NCBI GenBank assembly: GCA_033065855.1
Contig: JAVXUO010001025.1
Span: 62,001-126,000, forward strand
Direction of reading: 5' to 3'
Length of the DNA: 64,000 nucleotides
Source: Escallonia rubra
Taxonomy: Eukaryota; Streptophyta; Magnoliopsida; Escalloniales; Escalloniaceae
Both the position numbers and the translations under genes were made by a program. Positions 22,951 through 34,072 of this stretch are shown piece after piece. Below the pieces are notes generated by a model. It was given only the letters and a program-made list of their open reading frames with translations, searched no databases and was not told the DNA's origin. The first letter of the stretch is position 1, and each line of letters opens with the position of its first letter.

Positions 22951-23699
22951 CGGGGACCTATGCCCCACCCGCCCAAGCCTTGGCATGCGCTAGTGCATTT
23001 TCCACACTTGTAAATTTTTTTCCTTTGATTTTGCAAGTTGCAATGTACTCACTCATCATGTGCAAGGCATGTTGCCTCCCTATGTTATCAATGAAGTTAT
23101 ATTTTCCAAACTTAGACAATTTTCAAGCTACAGTTGCTCTTACACAAGTCTACTGACACCGCCCTTAATGCCATCATCTACTCTCTTTGGGGCTTCACCA
23201 TTCCCCATTCCCAGGCAAGCCAGGCACTTCACCCTCAATCTCACATTGCATAGCGGCTTCGTAAGTGGTGCGCGGGGTGGCCTCGAGCCACGCTAGTAAG
23301 TCTAAACTCAGTCTGCCAACATCACCCAAGGCCTCATGATGCCTTTGTCAGGCATGCACGCAAGACGTCTCGCTAGCCCTCTCTTGCCTCTATGATACAA
23401 CCGGTCAACAATGCTAGGCCGTCATCCAAGTCCCCACCTCCTTCTCACCCTGCCTACTCCCGGCCACATTACCACTCGCAGCATCCCCCCTTGACACATT
23501 GGCCCGAGCTCTCTTCTCTCCTTCTTTTAGGACTTAGAAAACTCTTGAAAAAATTTATTTTTGAAATACCCACCACCCTTTTAATTTTCTTTCTGACACA
23601 TAGAAAAAAGTTTCAAAATATTTTTTTCATTCCCCCTCCCTCCTTGGGGCCAATCGTTTAGACTCACTAAAAAAAAAGTATTTGCCCCCACCCCCTCCC

Positions 23700-23951
23700 C
23701 CGCGTGCCTAGGTAGCCTTTCCCAAGCTCGGGCAGCTTCTCTTCACGCGCGGTCTCTCCTCTCTCTTTTGGAATCTATAGTTTTCCTTTCTCTTCCTCTC
23801 ATTTCTCTTCAATCATTTTTAACCTTTTACCTTTTACCTTTTCTCTCTCCTCATTCACTCTCCCTGTCACATTACCCAATACACAATTGTTTCCTTTCTC
23901 CCTTATTACCGAGACTCCCTCTCCCTTCCCCACTTTACTTTCTCCTCTATT

Positions 23952-24004
<53 letters not shown>

Positions 24005-24520
24005 TATCTCATCTTTACTCCCACCCTTTACCTCTCCCCAAGTCAACCCCCTTTCTCTCTCGTTCACCCCATTAATCACCCTACATACTCTTCTCACTCC
24101 TCTCTCTCCCTCACGTAGGTCTCCCCCCCCCCCATCCCTTCTTTTCTTCCTTTTCCCTCATCCATTACTCACATTAACTCTCACCACTTACAACCTTTTC
24201 TCTCTTTCTCTCTATCCCTCTCTTTCTCCCTCCCTATTTACTCACTCTTTTCACATTAACCATCTCACTAATTTATCTCTCTACCACCCAAAATTCATGC
24301 TGAGTTTTATTTTCCTTCTCCTTTTCTCATCAACCTCCTTCCTTCCTTTCCTCCACATTTCCACACCCTCTTTTCCTATACTACACTTAGTTTTTTTTTA
24401 TCAAAAAAAAAAACCAAGTCACACTTCATACTCATTATCATTTACTACAATTTAAGTCTCACCTATTTATTCTAAGGTGGCACTTCTTCATTCCCTTACC
24501 CATTTCTTCACTCTTCTACA
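23700..24520. repeat. Pyrimidine-rich low-complexity block with (CA)n
   Basis: Long C/T-dominated stretch on the plus strand, including (CT)n at 23951-23967 and (CA)n at 23967-24000. Open frames in it encode Ser/Leu/His-rich strings typical of low complexity and are not genes. Confidence 0.9.
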
Positions 24521-24639
24521 TTGAGAGATTTGTTTTTGCAACTTTGACCATGTTTGCATTAATCGCACCTCTAAACCCATCGTCACGCCCCCGCATCGTG
24601 TCACTTGACCGTGCTTTTACTTCTGTCATCGCGCCACTA

Positions 24640-25050
24640 CGCCCAGGCTTTAGTAGGTGGTGCACGAGGTGGCTCAAACCAACTACTCTCATTCATTGTT
24701 CAGCGCCCATCGCCGCGCTTTCTCGCTTTGATGCCCGATCGTGCCCATGTGCCCGTCATCGTGCCCTTATCACACCTCACGTTGCGATGCCCTGCGACAT
24801 CTATATAAATGGTAGGTGGTGCACGAGGTGGCTCAAGCCACCAACTACTGATCCTCATCGTTCAGTGATGACTGCGGCCTTGCATCTGACCGTGCCCATG
24901 CGCCCGTCGTCGTACACCCATGTGGACGCCCACGCATTCCCAGGCTTCAGTAGGTGGTGCGCGTGGTGGCTCGAGCCACCTACTATTCACCCCCGTCATT
25001 CAGTGATGACGCTAGTGACTTTCCGGGCAACAAACAAACAAAAATTCTTC
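24640..25050. repeat. About 150-bp tandem repeats with hairpin core
   Basis: Three units centred on GTAGGTGGTGCACGAGGTGG (24651, 24810, 24951), each followed by CAGTGATGAC or a relative. The third unit forms an inverted repeat (AGTAGGTGG with CCACCTACT). A related copy is near 23255. The block sits just before the polypurine tract of the right LTR. Confidence 0.75.
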
Positions 25051-25754
25051 TAAGTATAAATTTGTGAATATGCACGCGCTACACACCCGGGTTGCCCCTC
25101 TGTACATACCGCATACAAGGGGTTATGTTCCCAACCTATCTTGCCTACACCCATGGACCGGTCCCATTTTGCATGACACGTCAATATAATCAACGGTCAA
25201 ATTTCAACGCTCGTAATTGGTCAAAATGTACAAGCCAAAGTCACGTGAATTGTTCTCCTTTTTTTACAATTCTTCTTCTCTAAGTTATTTTGGTGTGAAT
25301 ATTTTTTTTTTGGCTAACGAAATGACCTCGGCGCGCCTCAACCTTCGTAGCCCCTTTTTGCTCAACCGGTCTCACACATTCTCCCTCTACGATCAGCGTG
25401 CCTCAACCTTCACAACCTTTTTTTGCTCAGCCAGTCACACATCTTCCCCCTCGACAGTGGTGCCTCAACCTTTGCAGCCTTTTTTTGCTCAGCCGGTTGC
25501 GCATCTTCCCCCTTGATCTCAGCTTGCCTCAACCTTCGCAACCCATTTTTGCTCAGTAGGTTGCATATCTTCCCCCTCGTGGGTCGGCGTGCCTTCCCCC
25601 TAAGGGGTCGACACCTTCCCCTTGAGGGTTTGGCAGCTTTGTCGGCCGTCTTCCCCTTTGGGGGTTGATTGGCCTTTAACAATGCATGCACCTTGCCTTG
25701 GTTGTGGAACATGCTTCAACCTATTCCCCAGAGTGTGCAACATCCCGCGGGGAT

Positions 25755-26330
25755 AGGCAACTCCTCCGAAACACTATCTCGGCCAGGGAGCTCTAAGGGC
25801 TCTAGCATGAAGACTCCCTTTCTGCCATGTAGACGGCTCTTCTGGGATGCTACCTTCGCCCGTCAGGTAAACAACTCCTCCGGGACACTACCGTACGGGC
25901 TCTAAGTGCCCTGGCACAAGGAATCACACACGGGAATAGGCTCCCTCACAAAGACAATATCTCCGCTATGGAGCTCTAAGTGCTCCGGCATAAAGACTCC
26001 ACTTCTGCCAAGTAGACAACTTATATGGAATGCTACCTCAGCCCATTAGGTGGGCGACTCCTTCAGGGGTAGTACCTTAGCGTGCTCTGTGTGCTCCGGG
26101 ACAAGGACTCTCTCACGGGGATAAACTCGCTCTCTAAGACACTATGTTTGACAGGAATCTCTAAAGCTCCGGCATGAAGACTCCTCTTCCACCAGGTAAA
26201 CAGCTCATCCGAGATGCTACTTCAGCCTGTTAGATAGGCTAGTCCTCAGGGACACTACCTTGACGCACTTTGGGTGCTCCGGCACAAGGACTTACCCGCG
26301 AGATAGGCAATTCCTCTGGGACTCTATCTC
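25755..26330. repeat. About 185-bp tandem repeats in right LTR
   Basis: At least three diverged units, starting near 25755, 25940, 26125 and again 26306. Each carries GACACTATCTC-like, GGAGCTCTAAG-like, CTCCGGCATGAAGACTCC-like and GGCTC(C)TCTGGGATGCTACC-like words in the same order. Confidence 0.75.
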
Positions 26331-26753
26331 CAGTAGGGTGTCTGCATGACTAGTCTACGTGCTCCGACACTGGGGACTTTCATCAGGCACCCCTAGGGAC
26401 TATGATCGTCGGGTCACTCTGAGAGGGGAGTAGGGTCTCTAGAAGGCATTGGGCCTAGTCTGCTTGGCACTTGGGCATCGAGCCTTTCCCACCGCTGCCA
26501 CATCATCGGCGTCTCTCGAAGCACTGTAGGATTCTGTAGAGGCTTTGGACTGGTGGCCAGATCAAAGGGGCACTCTAACCACATCGGCGTTGTGTGGGCC
26601 AGTCTTTTCAGATAGACATAGTGACACTGTATAAGGCAGGTGGGGTGAATCTACTATCCGACAGTCTGTGTAGCACTAACACATGTGAACCCCCTGGTGA
26701 CGTGTCACTCTCGGGGAGCACCATGTGTCACTTGATGACATCATCATCTCAAC

Positions 26754-26766
26754 CCTATAAATAGGG
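26754..26766 (+). promoter_or_regulatory. LTR TATA box
   Basis: CTATAAATAGGGG is a strong plant TATA element with a downstream transcribed-leader-like stretch, consistent with the LTR promoter. Confidence 0.65.
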
Positions 26767-26939
26767 GGCTTGAGAATTCATTTGAGAACTTCAGACTTTC
26801 CTTCTTACATTCACTTTCTCACTCTAAAATTCTAGAGAGAGAAACATGCAGGACCTTGAGTGTGGACTTAGGCGTCGAACTGTGACTGTTGTCGTGTATT
26901 CACTCTGCGTCATTGCCCTCGCACGCAGCATTGCCATCC

Positions 26940-28600
26940 TTAGGCTCTGTTTGGGAAATCCTTGGTCTCTGCCCTTACGTCATCCTTGTTGTGTCCTACA
27001 TCAACTTACTTGGCATTTGACACGAACTGCATTCTTTGTGGCACTTCCATGTTAATTGCGAGCCCACTTCCTTGGCATCACACCCTTTCTTTTCAAGCTC
27101 ATGTGCTCATTAACAACCTCATTCACTTAAGTTGGGCTCCACTGGTACACCTTCTTCACTTCCAACATTTCTTACTGATGACCTGAGATTTATAAGTACA
27201 CCAATTCTCCTCAAGTTTTTTTTTTGCTCACTATCCTTCTTCTTCATTGGTGACCTAAGCTTGCCTGATGTCTCAGCTATGTCTCTTATGCCTTTAAAGC
27301 TGCACAAAAAAAGAAAAAAGGATGGTCATTAAACATAAACAAACTTTCACCTTCCACTCACATATGAAGGTAATTATTTTATTCGACCACTCCCTCTAAA
27401 AAGCATTTTAGCTACCGTGTTAAAGTTCCCTGTTGAAGAATAACTGCAGCCTTAATTGTCTTGTTAGGAGGCCTCGTCTCTTCTACTGCTGCTTGGGGAC
27501 TTATGGGCTACGAAGCAAGGAAAATTTGTATCAAGTACTGCATAAACTCATGGAAAACACTGTGTACAGCTGCTTGGCACGCACTTTGGATCAAGCCTCT
27601 CAGCACTTACTCCGGTCTCTATCTCAAAATTCGACTCCCTTATGTCATCAAGTCCTTCAAAAGTCCTTTACGATTGGCCATCCCATCATCTGCATCAATC
27701 CTCTCATCATTTTGGTTCAATCCTCTCATCATCATTTTGGTCCAATTCTCTCATCATTTTGGTCCAATCCCCTTTGCATTTTCTTATGTTCCTTGACCTG
27801 GTACAGCCTTATTATCATTTCCTTTTGTTACTTGTTATCATATACAACGGTTATCTACAATAAAAATTGGCCTATAGTAACAATTGAACTATCTTACTTT
27901 CTTCTTTTGAGTTTTTTTTTCCATGTCCCTACTCACTCAATCAGGTCATTTTCTTACCTGCATAAAGAATTAGCTTCCACAGGTACCTTACACAAGGGTG
28001 TTTTATAGTGAAAGTTGTATTATCTGCAACAAGCCTCTCAAAACTTACTCCAGTCCCCTCTGCGTTTGCTTCTATTCATTGACTCGTTCCAGCCCCATTA
28101 TCATTTGCTTTCGCTACCTTCTTCTGAGCTTTATTTGCCATTCCTTTACTCACAAAATCAAGTCCTTTGCTTACCTACATAAATTCTTCCAAACATATCA
28201 TATACTTACAAAAACTCATCTAAGTATCTTACCTTCTTCTTTTGGGCTTTTTTTGCCATGTCTCTGCCAACAGAGTCAGGTCTTTATCCCTTACATGTCC
28301 TTGCATTATGCCCTAAAATCCCCCATTTGCTGCACTTATTCTTACCTAGATACTTTCTAACTTGTGAGGATTGTTGTTGGATAGTAGTTCATTGGCTTCT
28401 TTTCTTCTTGGCCATCTTAAACCTACCTACTTGCCTATAAATAACATGAGGAAGTATAGGAGGCCTATCAAATTTTCCTAACATGTCAGCCCCAAACAGT
28501 GGTTCAATAAGTAGTTTATATGCCTTCAGTAGTGGAAAAAATTGATAGAATTAAAGTTTTGCTTATGCATACAGGCAACAACATGTTGACAAGAATCCCA
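26940..28600 (-). pseudogene. MULE transposase C-terminal region, decayed
   Basis: On the minus strand at 28337-28290 the sequence reads KCSKWGILGHNARTCKG, the zinc knuckle near the C-terminus of plant Mutator-like transposases (C-x2-C-x4-H-x4-C, here with Trp in place of the second Cys). Upstream (28440-28345) lies a Lys-rich linker (GKSRRKKSQ) and downstream a basic tail (MAKKAQKKKVRY). The tail is partly duplicated: about 27590-27960 resembles 28030-28330. A 19-bp unit TCTCATCATTTTGGTCCAA is repeated about four times at 27700-27770. No catalytic DDE region or TIR is visible. Confidence 0.5.
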
Positions 28601-28609
28601 AACAATGTT

Positions 28610-29330
28610 TGTAGACACCCCATTTTCGTACGTGTTATTTTATATTTATTAGGCTTTTTATTGATTGGTCTAGGCTTAATAATATTAGGCTTAATTTAAT
28701 TAGTCAACTCCAGTCCAGTTCGCCCAATTTAGGTGGTCCGATACAGTTAGTTTGGGCTTAGCCCAGGTCAAAGTCTTGATAAGATAGGAGGTCTAGTACT
28801 TGGTTGGACTGTATTTAATTGTCTATCCCGAATTTAGATTAATCACATGTGATTTATCAGGATATGTTGTCTTTTCCCTCTAGAGTTGGCTTAAAAATAC
28901 ATCAATTGGGGGAGCAGAACCGGCCGGTTTTCATTGAAACCAACAGTAGTTGATAGAGAATCAAAGTAGATTTACCAATGAATCACGAAATGCTATGGTT
29001 CTTACATATGATTTCTGAATTTATTCAGAAGTAATTCGCGGGATCATGCACCCTTTTTCCTAGTTATACCGGAAAAAGTACAGCTGGTTGGATTCAACTT
29101 ATTCTTGAAATAAACAACTCGCACACATGGTTACATGGTCTCTTGAAGTTCTAGAACTCTTAGAGCGAACGTGATGATCCCATAGGTTCGAGCTCAGCGA
29201 TACGACGTGAATGGGAATTGTAATGTTTGAGTACTTGTGGGGTATGGATTTTGGTGCAGTTTGGGTAGTGTTCACCTATTATATTGGCCACTATAGTGAA
29301 AGTGTAGTGGCTTAGACTTTGTCAATCTTA
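28610..29330 (+). repeat. Gypsy (Tat-like) LTR fragment
   Basis: Starts TGTAGACACCCCATTTTCG, the usual start of Tat-type plant Gypsy LTRs. The segment 28830-28960 matches, in inverted orientation, 50740-50880 (shared words include GATTAATCACAT and ACCGGCCGGTT). The LTR loses similarity before 29.3 kb, so it is partial. Confidence 0.5.
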
Positions 29331-29495
29331 TAAAATTCAAGGACGAATTTCTCTTAACGGGAGGAGAATGTAAAATCAAGGTCTCAAATTTAGATTACGT
29401 TTAAGCATGAAGAATTTACTTAGACTGTTAGCGACCATTGGTGTTTGGTGAGATTTCTTTGTATAAAGACGATTTAATGGTTTAAATGGAGACAA
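29330..29495 (+). mobile_element. Possible Gypsy 3' edge (purine tract and LTR start)
   Basis: KFKDEFLLTGGE-like coding followed by GGGAGGAGAATGTAAAATC looks like the polyprotein end, polypurine tract and LTR start of chromovirus-type Gypsy elements. Only about 150 bp can be assigned. Confidence 0.35.
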
Positions 29496-30770
29496 TGTAA
29501 AATAATGATGTCATTTGAAATATTTCTTCTCACACCAAAGGCATTTTGGTATTCCAAAATAACATTTGGTAAGGCCTCCTTAATTCTGTTTACGAGGAGG
29601 GTCTTTGGCTCTTTGCTATTATTTTTTATATGGTATTGCAAAGCTTTATGGGTCTAAAGTCATTCAGTCTGGTACATGGTTTAAGTTTCGAGATAAGTAC
29701 AAGATGAGTTTTATTATGATGCTGGACATCCATACTATCCCAGCACTCTTGGTAAACTTAGGCTAGGATATCATCTAGGCTTGGTGCTTTGAGGGGTTGA
29801 TCTTGAATAGTGCAGATCTTATTTTTACGGCTGAAAAAGGTTTGTTCACGTTACAAATCTGATCATGGAAAGGGTGCGAGATAGGACACTTACGACGGAG
29901 CAGTAGGTTTGGTTCTTAATTCCATGGTGGGTAGGGAGAAAGTAGCTTAAATGTAATGAGACAAAAAGAGATATCTAAGTGGGTAAAATACGTGTTGCCC
30001 AGCCATCAGTCATTGATCGAATATGGATATTGTTTCTGTGAATAATCGTTGATGTGTGGAAAACTTTAGTATTTATGTCACCAAGGTGTAACTAGCTGAT
30101 GAGCCCTAAAGGTTTCTTCACAATCTAGAAGCCAATCAAGTTTTTTCCTGGCCCTCTGCTCCAACAGGATTTGTGCATCCAGGATTTGGTATGAGCGTAT
30201 AAAAATGCATAGTGGGCACTGACATCTGTTATTTAGGCATCCAAATTTCCAAATCGTTCCCATGAGGATATTTTGAACAGCAGGGGGGTTCCCGAGATAA
30301 AAGTGGACAACTCCTAGTAAATAATTGATTTGGCCTGTGGATGCTTTCAGCCACATTGTCTCAAATCTTTTTGGTCTGGGGGGCAAAGGGAAAATCCTGA
30401 ACCAACTAACATTGCAGAAGCCTCAGTCAATTCGTATATAGGTAGACGCACGATCTGTAAAAGTAGGACACATATTTTAATGCTACTAAGTTGTTGGTCT
30501 GTAGGAAGTCAGAATATTTTCTCTTCTTTTGGGTGCTTAGGTGATTAACACCTATTTTGTGAGTTTGTGATAAAGCCTAATTTGAGTCCCCATCCATAAC
30601 CAGTCAGTCACGGTAATAATGTATCATTACGACTACTACACGATTCTTGTCTTTATGAAGTATAGAACCACCAACTTCATCTGTCTAACCCACCCAGATA
30701 TCTTCTTTACTTCCCAAAATGCCCTAGGGTTCCACATCCACCGACTCAGCAAAACCCAGTTTATATAGTA
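29495..30770 (-). mobile_element. L1-type LINE fragment, left inverted arm
   Basis: Reverse-orientation relative of the LINE at 44470-45810. On the minus strand: an endonuclease N-terminal stretch near 30740, then RFETMWLKASTG near 30370 (start of the EN-RT linker) and EQRARKKLDWLLDCEETF near 30170. The 29500-29700 stretch mirrors 45690-45800 (for example AAGAGCCAAAGACCCTC). The frame is broken and the fragment ends at about 29495 inside the LINE. Confidence 0.65.
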
Positions 30771-31019
30771 TTTTGATACGAAGGCCGAGGGTTTCTTGGT
30801 TTCTTAAAAGAAGATGGGGATCGGTTTACAAGTTCTATCCAGCTTAAATGCTGCACGAATTGTCTGGTGTTAACCTATTCCACGATAGTTCTAGCTAAGA
30901 ATTTTCATTAGTCTTAAGGGGTTGTTGGCGGACAACACCTGAAACCCGAATGTGAGATAGAATCGCTTTGACAAAAGGTGTTCATATAGATATTAAGAGG
31001 ATTTTTTTTGTTCTGATAA

Positions 31020-31385
31020 TTAAGAGGAGGGGGGGGGGGGGTTGGGGGCATACCGAAAATAACAAGATGGTTTGCAATTAAGTGAAGCTGGGGCTTTCTT
31101 TTGTTTTATAATAGAGAAAAATAGGCACGAGTTTAGCAGTGAGATTTTGCTTCCCTCATAAACATTTGAAAGGGCAGAATTATGTGATCTCGACATTTTA
31201 AGTTTTTTTTGCACCGTAACTAAGTCATGGCAATCAACATTGAGCTCAATGATTTTCCTCTTTTAGGTGCATAAATTAGGAGTTAGAACACAATAGTAAA
31301 TGGATTGTAAAATATAAGCAGCAGTGAAATGGAATTAGCATATTTAATAAGAGAGAGATAAAGAGAGACCTGGTGATGCAGATGG
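31020..31385 (-). other. Linker between LINE and C-JID tail, left arm
   Basis: The minus strand reads SRSHNSALSNVYEGSKISLL, matching SRSRNFPFSNDYQGSKISLP at 44350-44410 in the right arm. A G-run at 31027-31041 interrupts it. It is shared non-assigned sequence of the inverted duplication. Confidence 0.5.
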
Positions 31386-31920
31386 TTGGGTTGCAGCTTC
31401 CATTTTTTGCTTCGATCGTCACCTTAATTTAGATTATCTAGTGCTCTTTCCTGAATGGATCTTGTCGGCTCCCACTTTTTTAGTTTTCTTTTGCAGCCTT
31501 GTCACAGGAGTCCGATTTTGAGGCAAAGTGCTCAGGAGATTCCAGACTATCGCTATGGTCGATGGATAGGCAATCAAGATCTGGAGCACTAAATATTCTT
31601 CCCCAAGCTGTCAAATTGTTCATCTTTTGCTTTTCTTGAACGCACAGGGCATGCGTCGTGGAAATTGTGGGTGTGACATCATTTTTTGTCTTCTGATTTC
31701 ACGTTGCAGGTATCTTGGTAAAAAGTCGAGCGGTGGCGGTGCAGGTGGGGTGGCACGATAGTGTGTACAGTTGGTAGTTATGGGCAATTCCGACTCCTTC
31801 CCTGGCCTGTGGTGTATAGTTGGATGATGGCCAAGATGGGTGTGGGTGGTGGGGTGGGGGGTTATGGCGCTGGAGTCTGAGTTGATGGGCTAGAGTCTAG
31901 GGCAGGGAGGGAGAGTATAG
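31386..31920 (-). pseudogene. C-JID gene fragment, Pro-rich tail only (third copy)
   Basis: Minus-strand relative of the Pro/Thr-rich tails at 41.9-42.5 kb and 43.6-44.2 kb. Shared words on the plus strand include CTCCTTCCCTGGCCTGTG near 31795, GGTGCAGGTGGGGTGGCA near 31738 and CAATCAAGATCTGGAGCACT near 31571. The C-JID domain itself is not present; similarity ends near 31920. The frame is broken at several points. It is followed on its 3' side by the same LINE as the plus-strand copy. Confidence 0.65.
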
Positions 31921-31924
31921 ATTA

Positions 31925-32110
31925 TGTTGTTTAGTCCAGTCCAGTTCAATCCAATCCAATAATTAGTCCTATTATCTAATCCAGACCTATTCAATAGTTA
32001 GTTCAATTGTCCAGTCCAGTCCTTTTCAATCGCCAGTCCAGTTGTCCAGTCTAGTCTAGCTATCAGTCTAGTAAATAGGCTGAGTCCAGTCCAACTACCG
32101 GAGTCCAGTC
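31925..32110. repeat. Degenerate (T)CCAGTCCAGT tandem array
   Basis: Words such as TCCAGTCCAGTT, CAATCCAATCC and GTCCAGTCTAG recur about a dozen times in under 200 bp. A shorter run is at 28704-28720 within the Tat-like LTR, which suggests the array is LTR-derived. Confidence 0.75.
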
Positions 32111-32945
32111 CATGTTAGAAGATTGTGATTTACTTAGACAATTTAGGATTACTTGTGACTTATCCTTAATGCATGTGATTAATACTTGGCTTACATGAAA
32201 TATGGAAATAATTCACAAATCTAGTACATTCCATTTGATTAAATCAAAGATAACTACGAATTAAGGGCAAATAATGTCCTAAAATTCGAAAAAAAATAAA
32301 TTTAAGGGGTGAACTGGCTAATTTTCAACGAACCGACCAGTTCATTGATTTCTTCATTTCACTTCATATCCATTTATATAATTTCTTAAGTCATTGCATG
32401 GTGGATCCGTGTCAAAGCATTCCTGAATAGGTAAACGCACTTAAGAGGTATATTTATTACTTTTTAGGCTAGTTTAGAATGGTAATAGTTTAGAGTATTT
32501 CCCCTCCCAGTGATCACATTTGAAACACAAAACTATCAAAAATAGTCTTTTCATTTCATTTTTTTTTAGTTTAAGACCAAAATGTAGATCACCACCCGTA
32601 GGGCACAATCAAATTATTATGGTTTTGATTCTGCTTTGTTCACGACCAAATAGGTAGGCCATTTGACCCCTACTGTCGAATTCAAACCAATAATTTAGAA
32701 TAAGAATTAGGTTCTATTTTATGCATATCTGTATGTGTTTTAAGGCCAAAAACTAATAAACATGAAGTAGAGATCAAAAGGGTTGGGTGAGTGCCTAACA
32801 GCTCCCCTTCGTATAACTTAGTCCCCGAATCCATTTCTCTGTTTTCAATATATCAGTACTCTTTGGACTTTTAAGACTCTTTTTAGGTTTTTTCTATTTT
32901 CTTTTTGTTTAATAAAATAAGATGGCGACTCCTAATTTTAGACCT
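32110..32945 (+). repeat. Gypsy (Tat-like) LTR fragment with PBS-like edge
   Basis: The segment 32640-32850 matches 48350-48540 in inverted orientation (TTAGTCCCCGAATCCA; ACCCCTACTGTCGA). The right edge TAAAATAAGATGGCGACTCC resembles the LTR end and primer-binding site of Tat-type Gypsy elements. No internal coding follows. Confidence 0.5.
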
Positions 32946-33689
32946 TTTTGGGGCTAGGATTTTTTCGATGCTGTTCATTTGAGTAGGAACTTCTCAAGTT
33001 CAAGCAAATGAGACACAATCTCAGTGATCTTGCAAACCCACTGCAAAATGCTTCAATTGTAGTTGATTTCAAAACAAAGATGAGAGTGAACAAAAAAAAC
33101 GATAAAAACAAATAATGTCAGTCCATTTTGTCGCTAAAAAACAATCAAGAATCTTGAGATGAGTACTAGCAAGGTTGTGGGGGATATCATTGCGTTTTCT
33201 CCAAGATTCTCTAGTTCAATGCGTCTCTTTATATGACATGATATCCAAGATACCATATAAGGAGTTTGAACCTCTTCAATGTCGACGATGCTGCATCGAA
33301 CTTTATGAAAGTAAAAGAGCTGCATAAGAAATGCCAATAGGGATCAAGGCATAATACTGCGTAGTTCCATCTTAGAAAGTTCATCTCAAAATTTTCGGGT
33401 AGAATCGAGAATGCAATGTTGCAGCTGATACCACTCGTGCCTCTGTCTTGCTTGCAATTAGTCACACTTTGAACGAACCAATCAAGGACAAGCTATGACC
33501 AATTGTATTGTGCAGGTGTTGATGCGATTGATATCCCACAAAACATGTCAACTGACAGCTTGCTAAGTGTGAGACAAAGGAATGTGCTCAACTGAAACAA
33601 CAACAAGGCCTGACGAAATTCCGCATTAAACACGTCAACACTAGTCAATTACGAGCTCAAGCCCTTTATGTTCATCTAGAAAAATGATC
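32946..33689. other. Unassigned stretch
   Basis: No recognisable gene or repeat limit. Open frames here are short and unsupported by any motif. Confidence 0.4.
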
Positions 33690-33914
33690 TCAAGCGGGAT
33701 GCAAGACATCATCATCAATACATGTTAGAACTGGTTTGCCCTTGTATGGAATACCTAATACCAGCCTAAAATCACTTACCTTTACATGTAGCATTTTAAA
33801 CTTGTTTACACGCATCTTGCACGTGTAGGGGTCAAATCTCTTTATGTGCTTCATTTTAGCTTCTCCGTTCCTTCGTTTTACTAGCACACATATCATCCAC
33901 TTAAGTGGTTGCAT
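33690..33914 (-). pseudogene. Possible Ulp1-linked transposon-captured fragment (DUF1985-like)
   Basis: The open segment reads HIKRFDPYTCKMRVNKFKML then HVKVSDFRLVLGIPYKGKPV. A Tyr/Phe-Asp-Pro start followed by a D-x-x-LVLGIP-x-x-G block is the core of plant domains found beside Ulp1-like proteases in MULE and other transposons. There is no start or end context; it is at best one exon-like remnant. Confidence 0.3.
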
Positions 33915-34038
33915 GTGGTTCCCATTTTCAGTTTCCTCTTAGTTTTTCGAGGTGAAACATGTATGCCTATTAATTCTGAGCCACCCTTTGGCTTACTACT
34001 TCATTGCTTTTACCCTAACATCAATCATGCATAGCAAC

Positions 34039-34072
34039 AAAAAGGTATCAAAATATCTTTTGATACCTTTTT
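34039..34072. repeat. Perfect 15-bp stem hairpin
   Basis: AAAAAGGTATCAAAA, a four-base loop TATC, then the exact reverse complement. It could be a MITE footprint or the core of a small foldback. Confidence 0.85.

Larger units (their letters stand above)
20503..26935 (+). mobile_element. Gypsy-type element with gag only (TR-GAG-like), fossil
   Basis: Direct repeats starting TGTTCCCAA at 20503 and 25126 behave as LTRs. A purine tract (CAAGGGGTTA) lies just before the right one. Between them, gag-like sequence occupies about 22100-22950. No protease, RT, RNase H or integrase motif is visible in the rest of the interior. That fits non-autonomous gag-bearing LTR elements (TR-GAG or LARD types), which rely on enzymes supplied in trans. 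The interior also has pyrimidine-rich low complexity (23.7-24.5 kb) and tandem repeats. The right edge is approximate (26.84-27.06 kb); no clear target duplication was found. The copy is broken. Confidence 0.6.
25126..26935 (+). repeat. Right LTR of the gag-only Gypsy element
   Basis: Starts TGTTCCCAACC after a purine tract. It holds the same about 63-bp repeats as the left LTR, then about 185-bp tandem units, then a TATA box (CTATAAATAGGGGG at 26755) and a transcribed-leader-like end with GAGAGAGAAACATG (26833-26846). The 3' limit is uncertain. Confidence 0.6.

Noticed and set aside
23768-24118. 116-codon open frame
   Set aside because: Lies in a C/T-rich microsatellite-bearing block; residues are Ser/Leu/Pro/His runs with a (TH)n stretch from the CA repeat. 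Composition, not coding.
26985-27055. Second zinc-knuckle-like string (GHNK) on the minus strand
   Set aside because: Cys spacing does not fit C-x2-C-x4-H-x4-C and the Cys and His parts are in different frames.
27433-28440. Plus-strand open frames up to 191 codons
   Set aside because: Antisense to the recognisable MULE zinc knuckle and tail on the minus strand; Ser/Leu/Phe-rich shadows.
33134-33465. Minus-strand frames of 67 and 78 codons
   Set aside because: No motif, overlapping frames, no homologous inverted copy or splice context.
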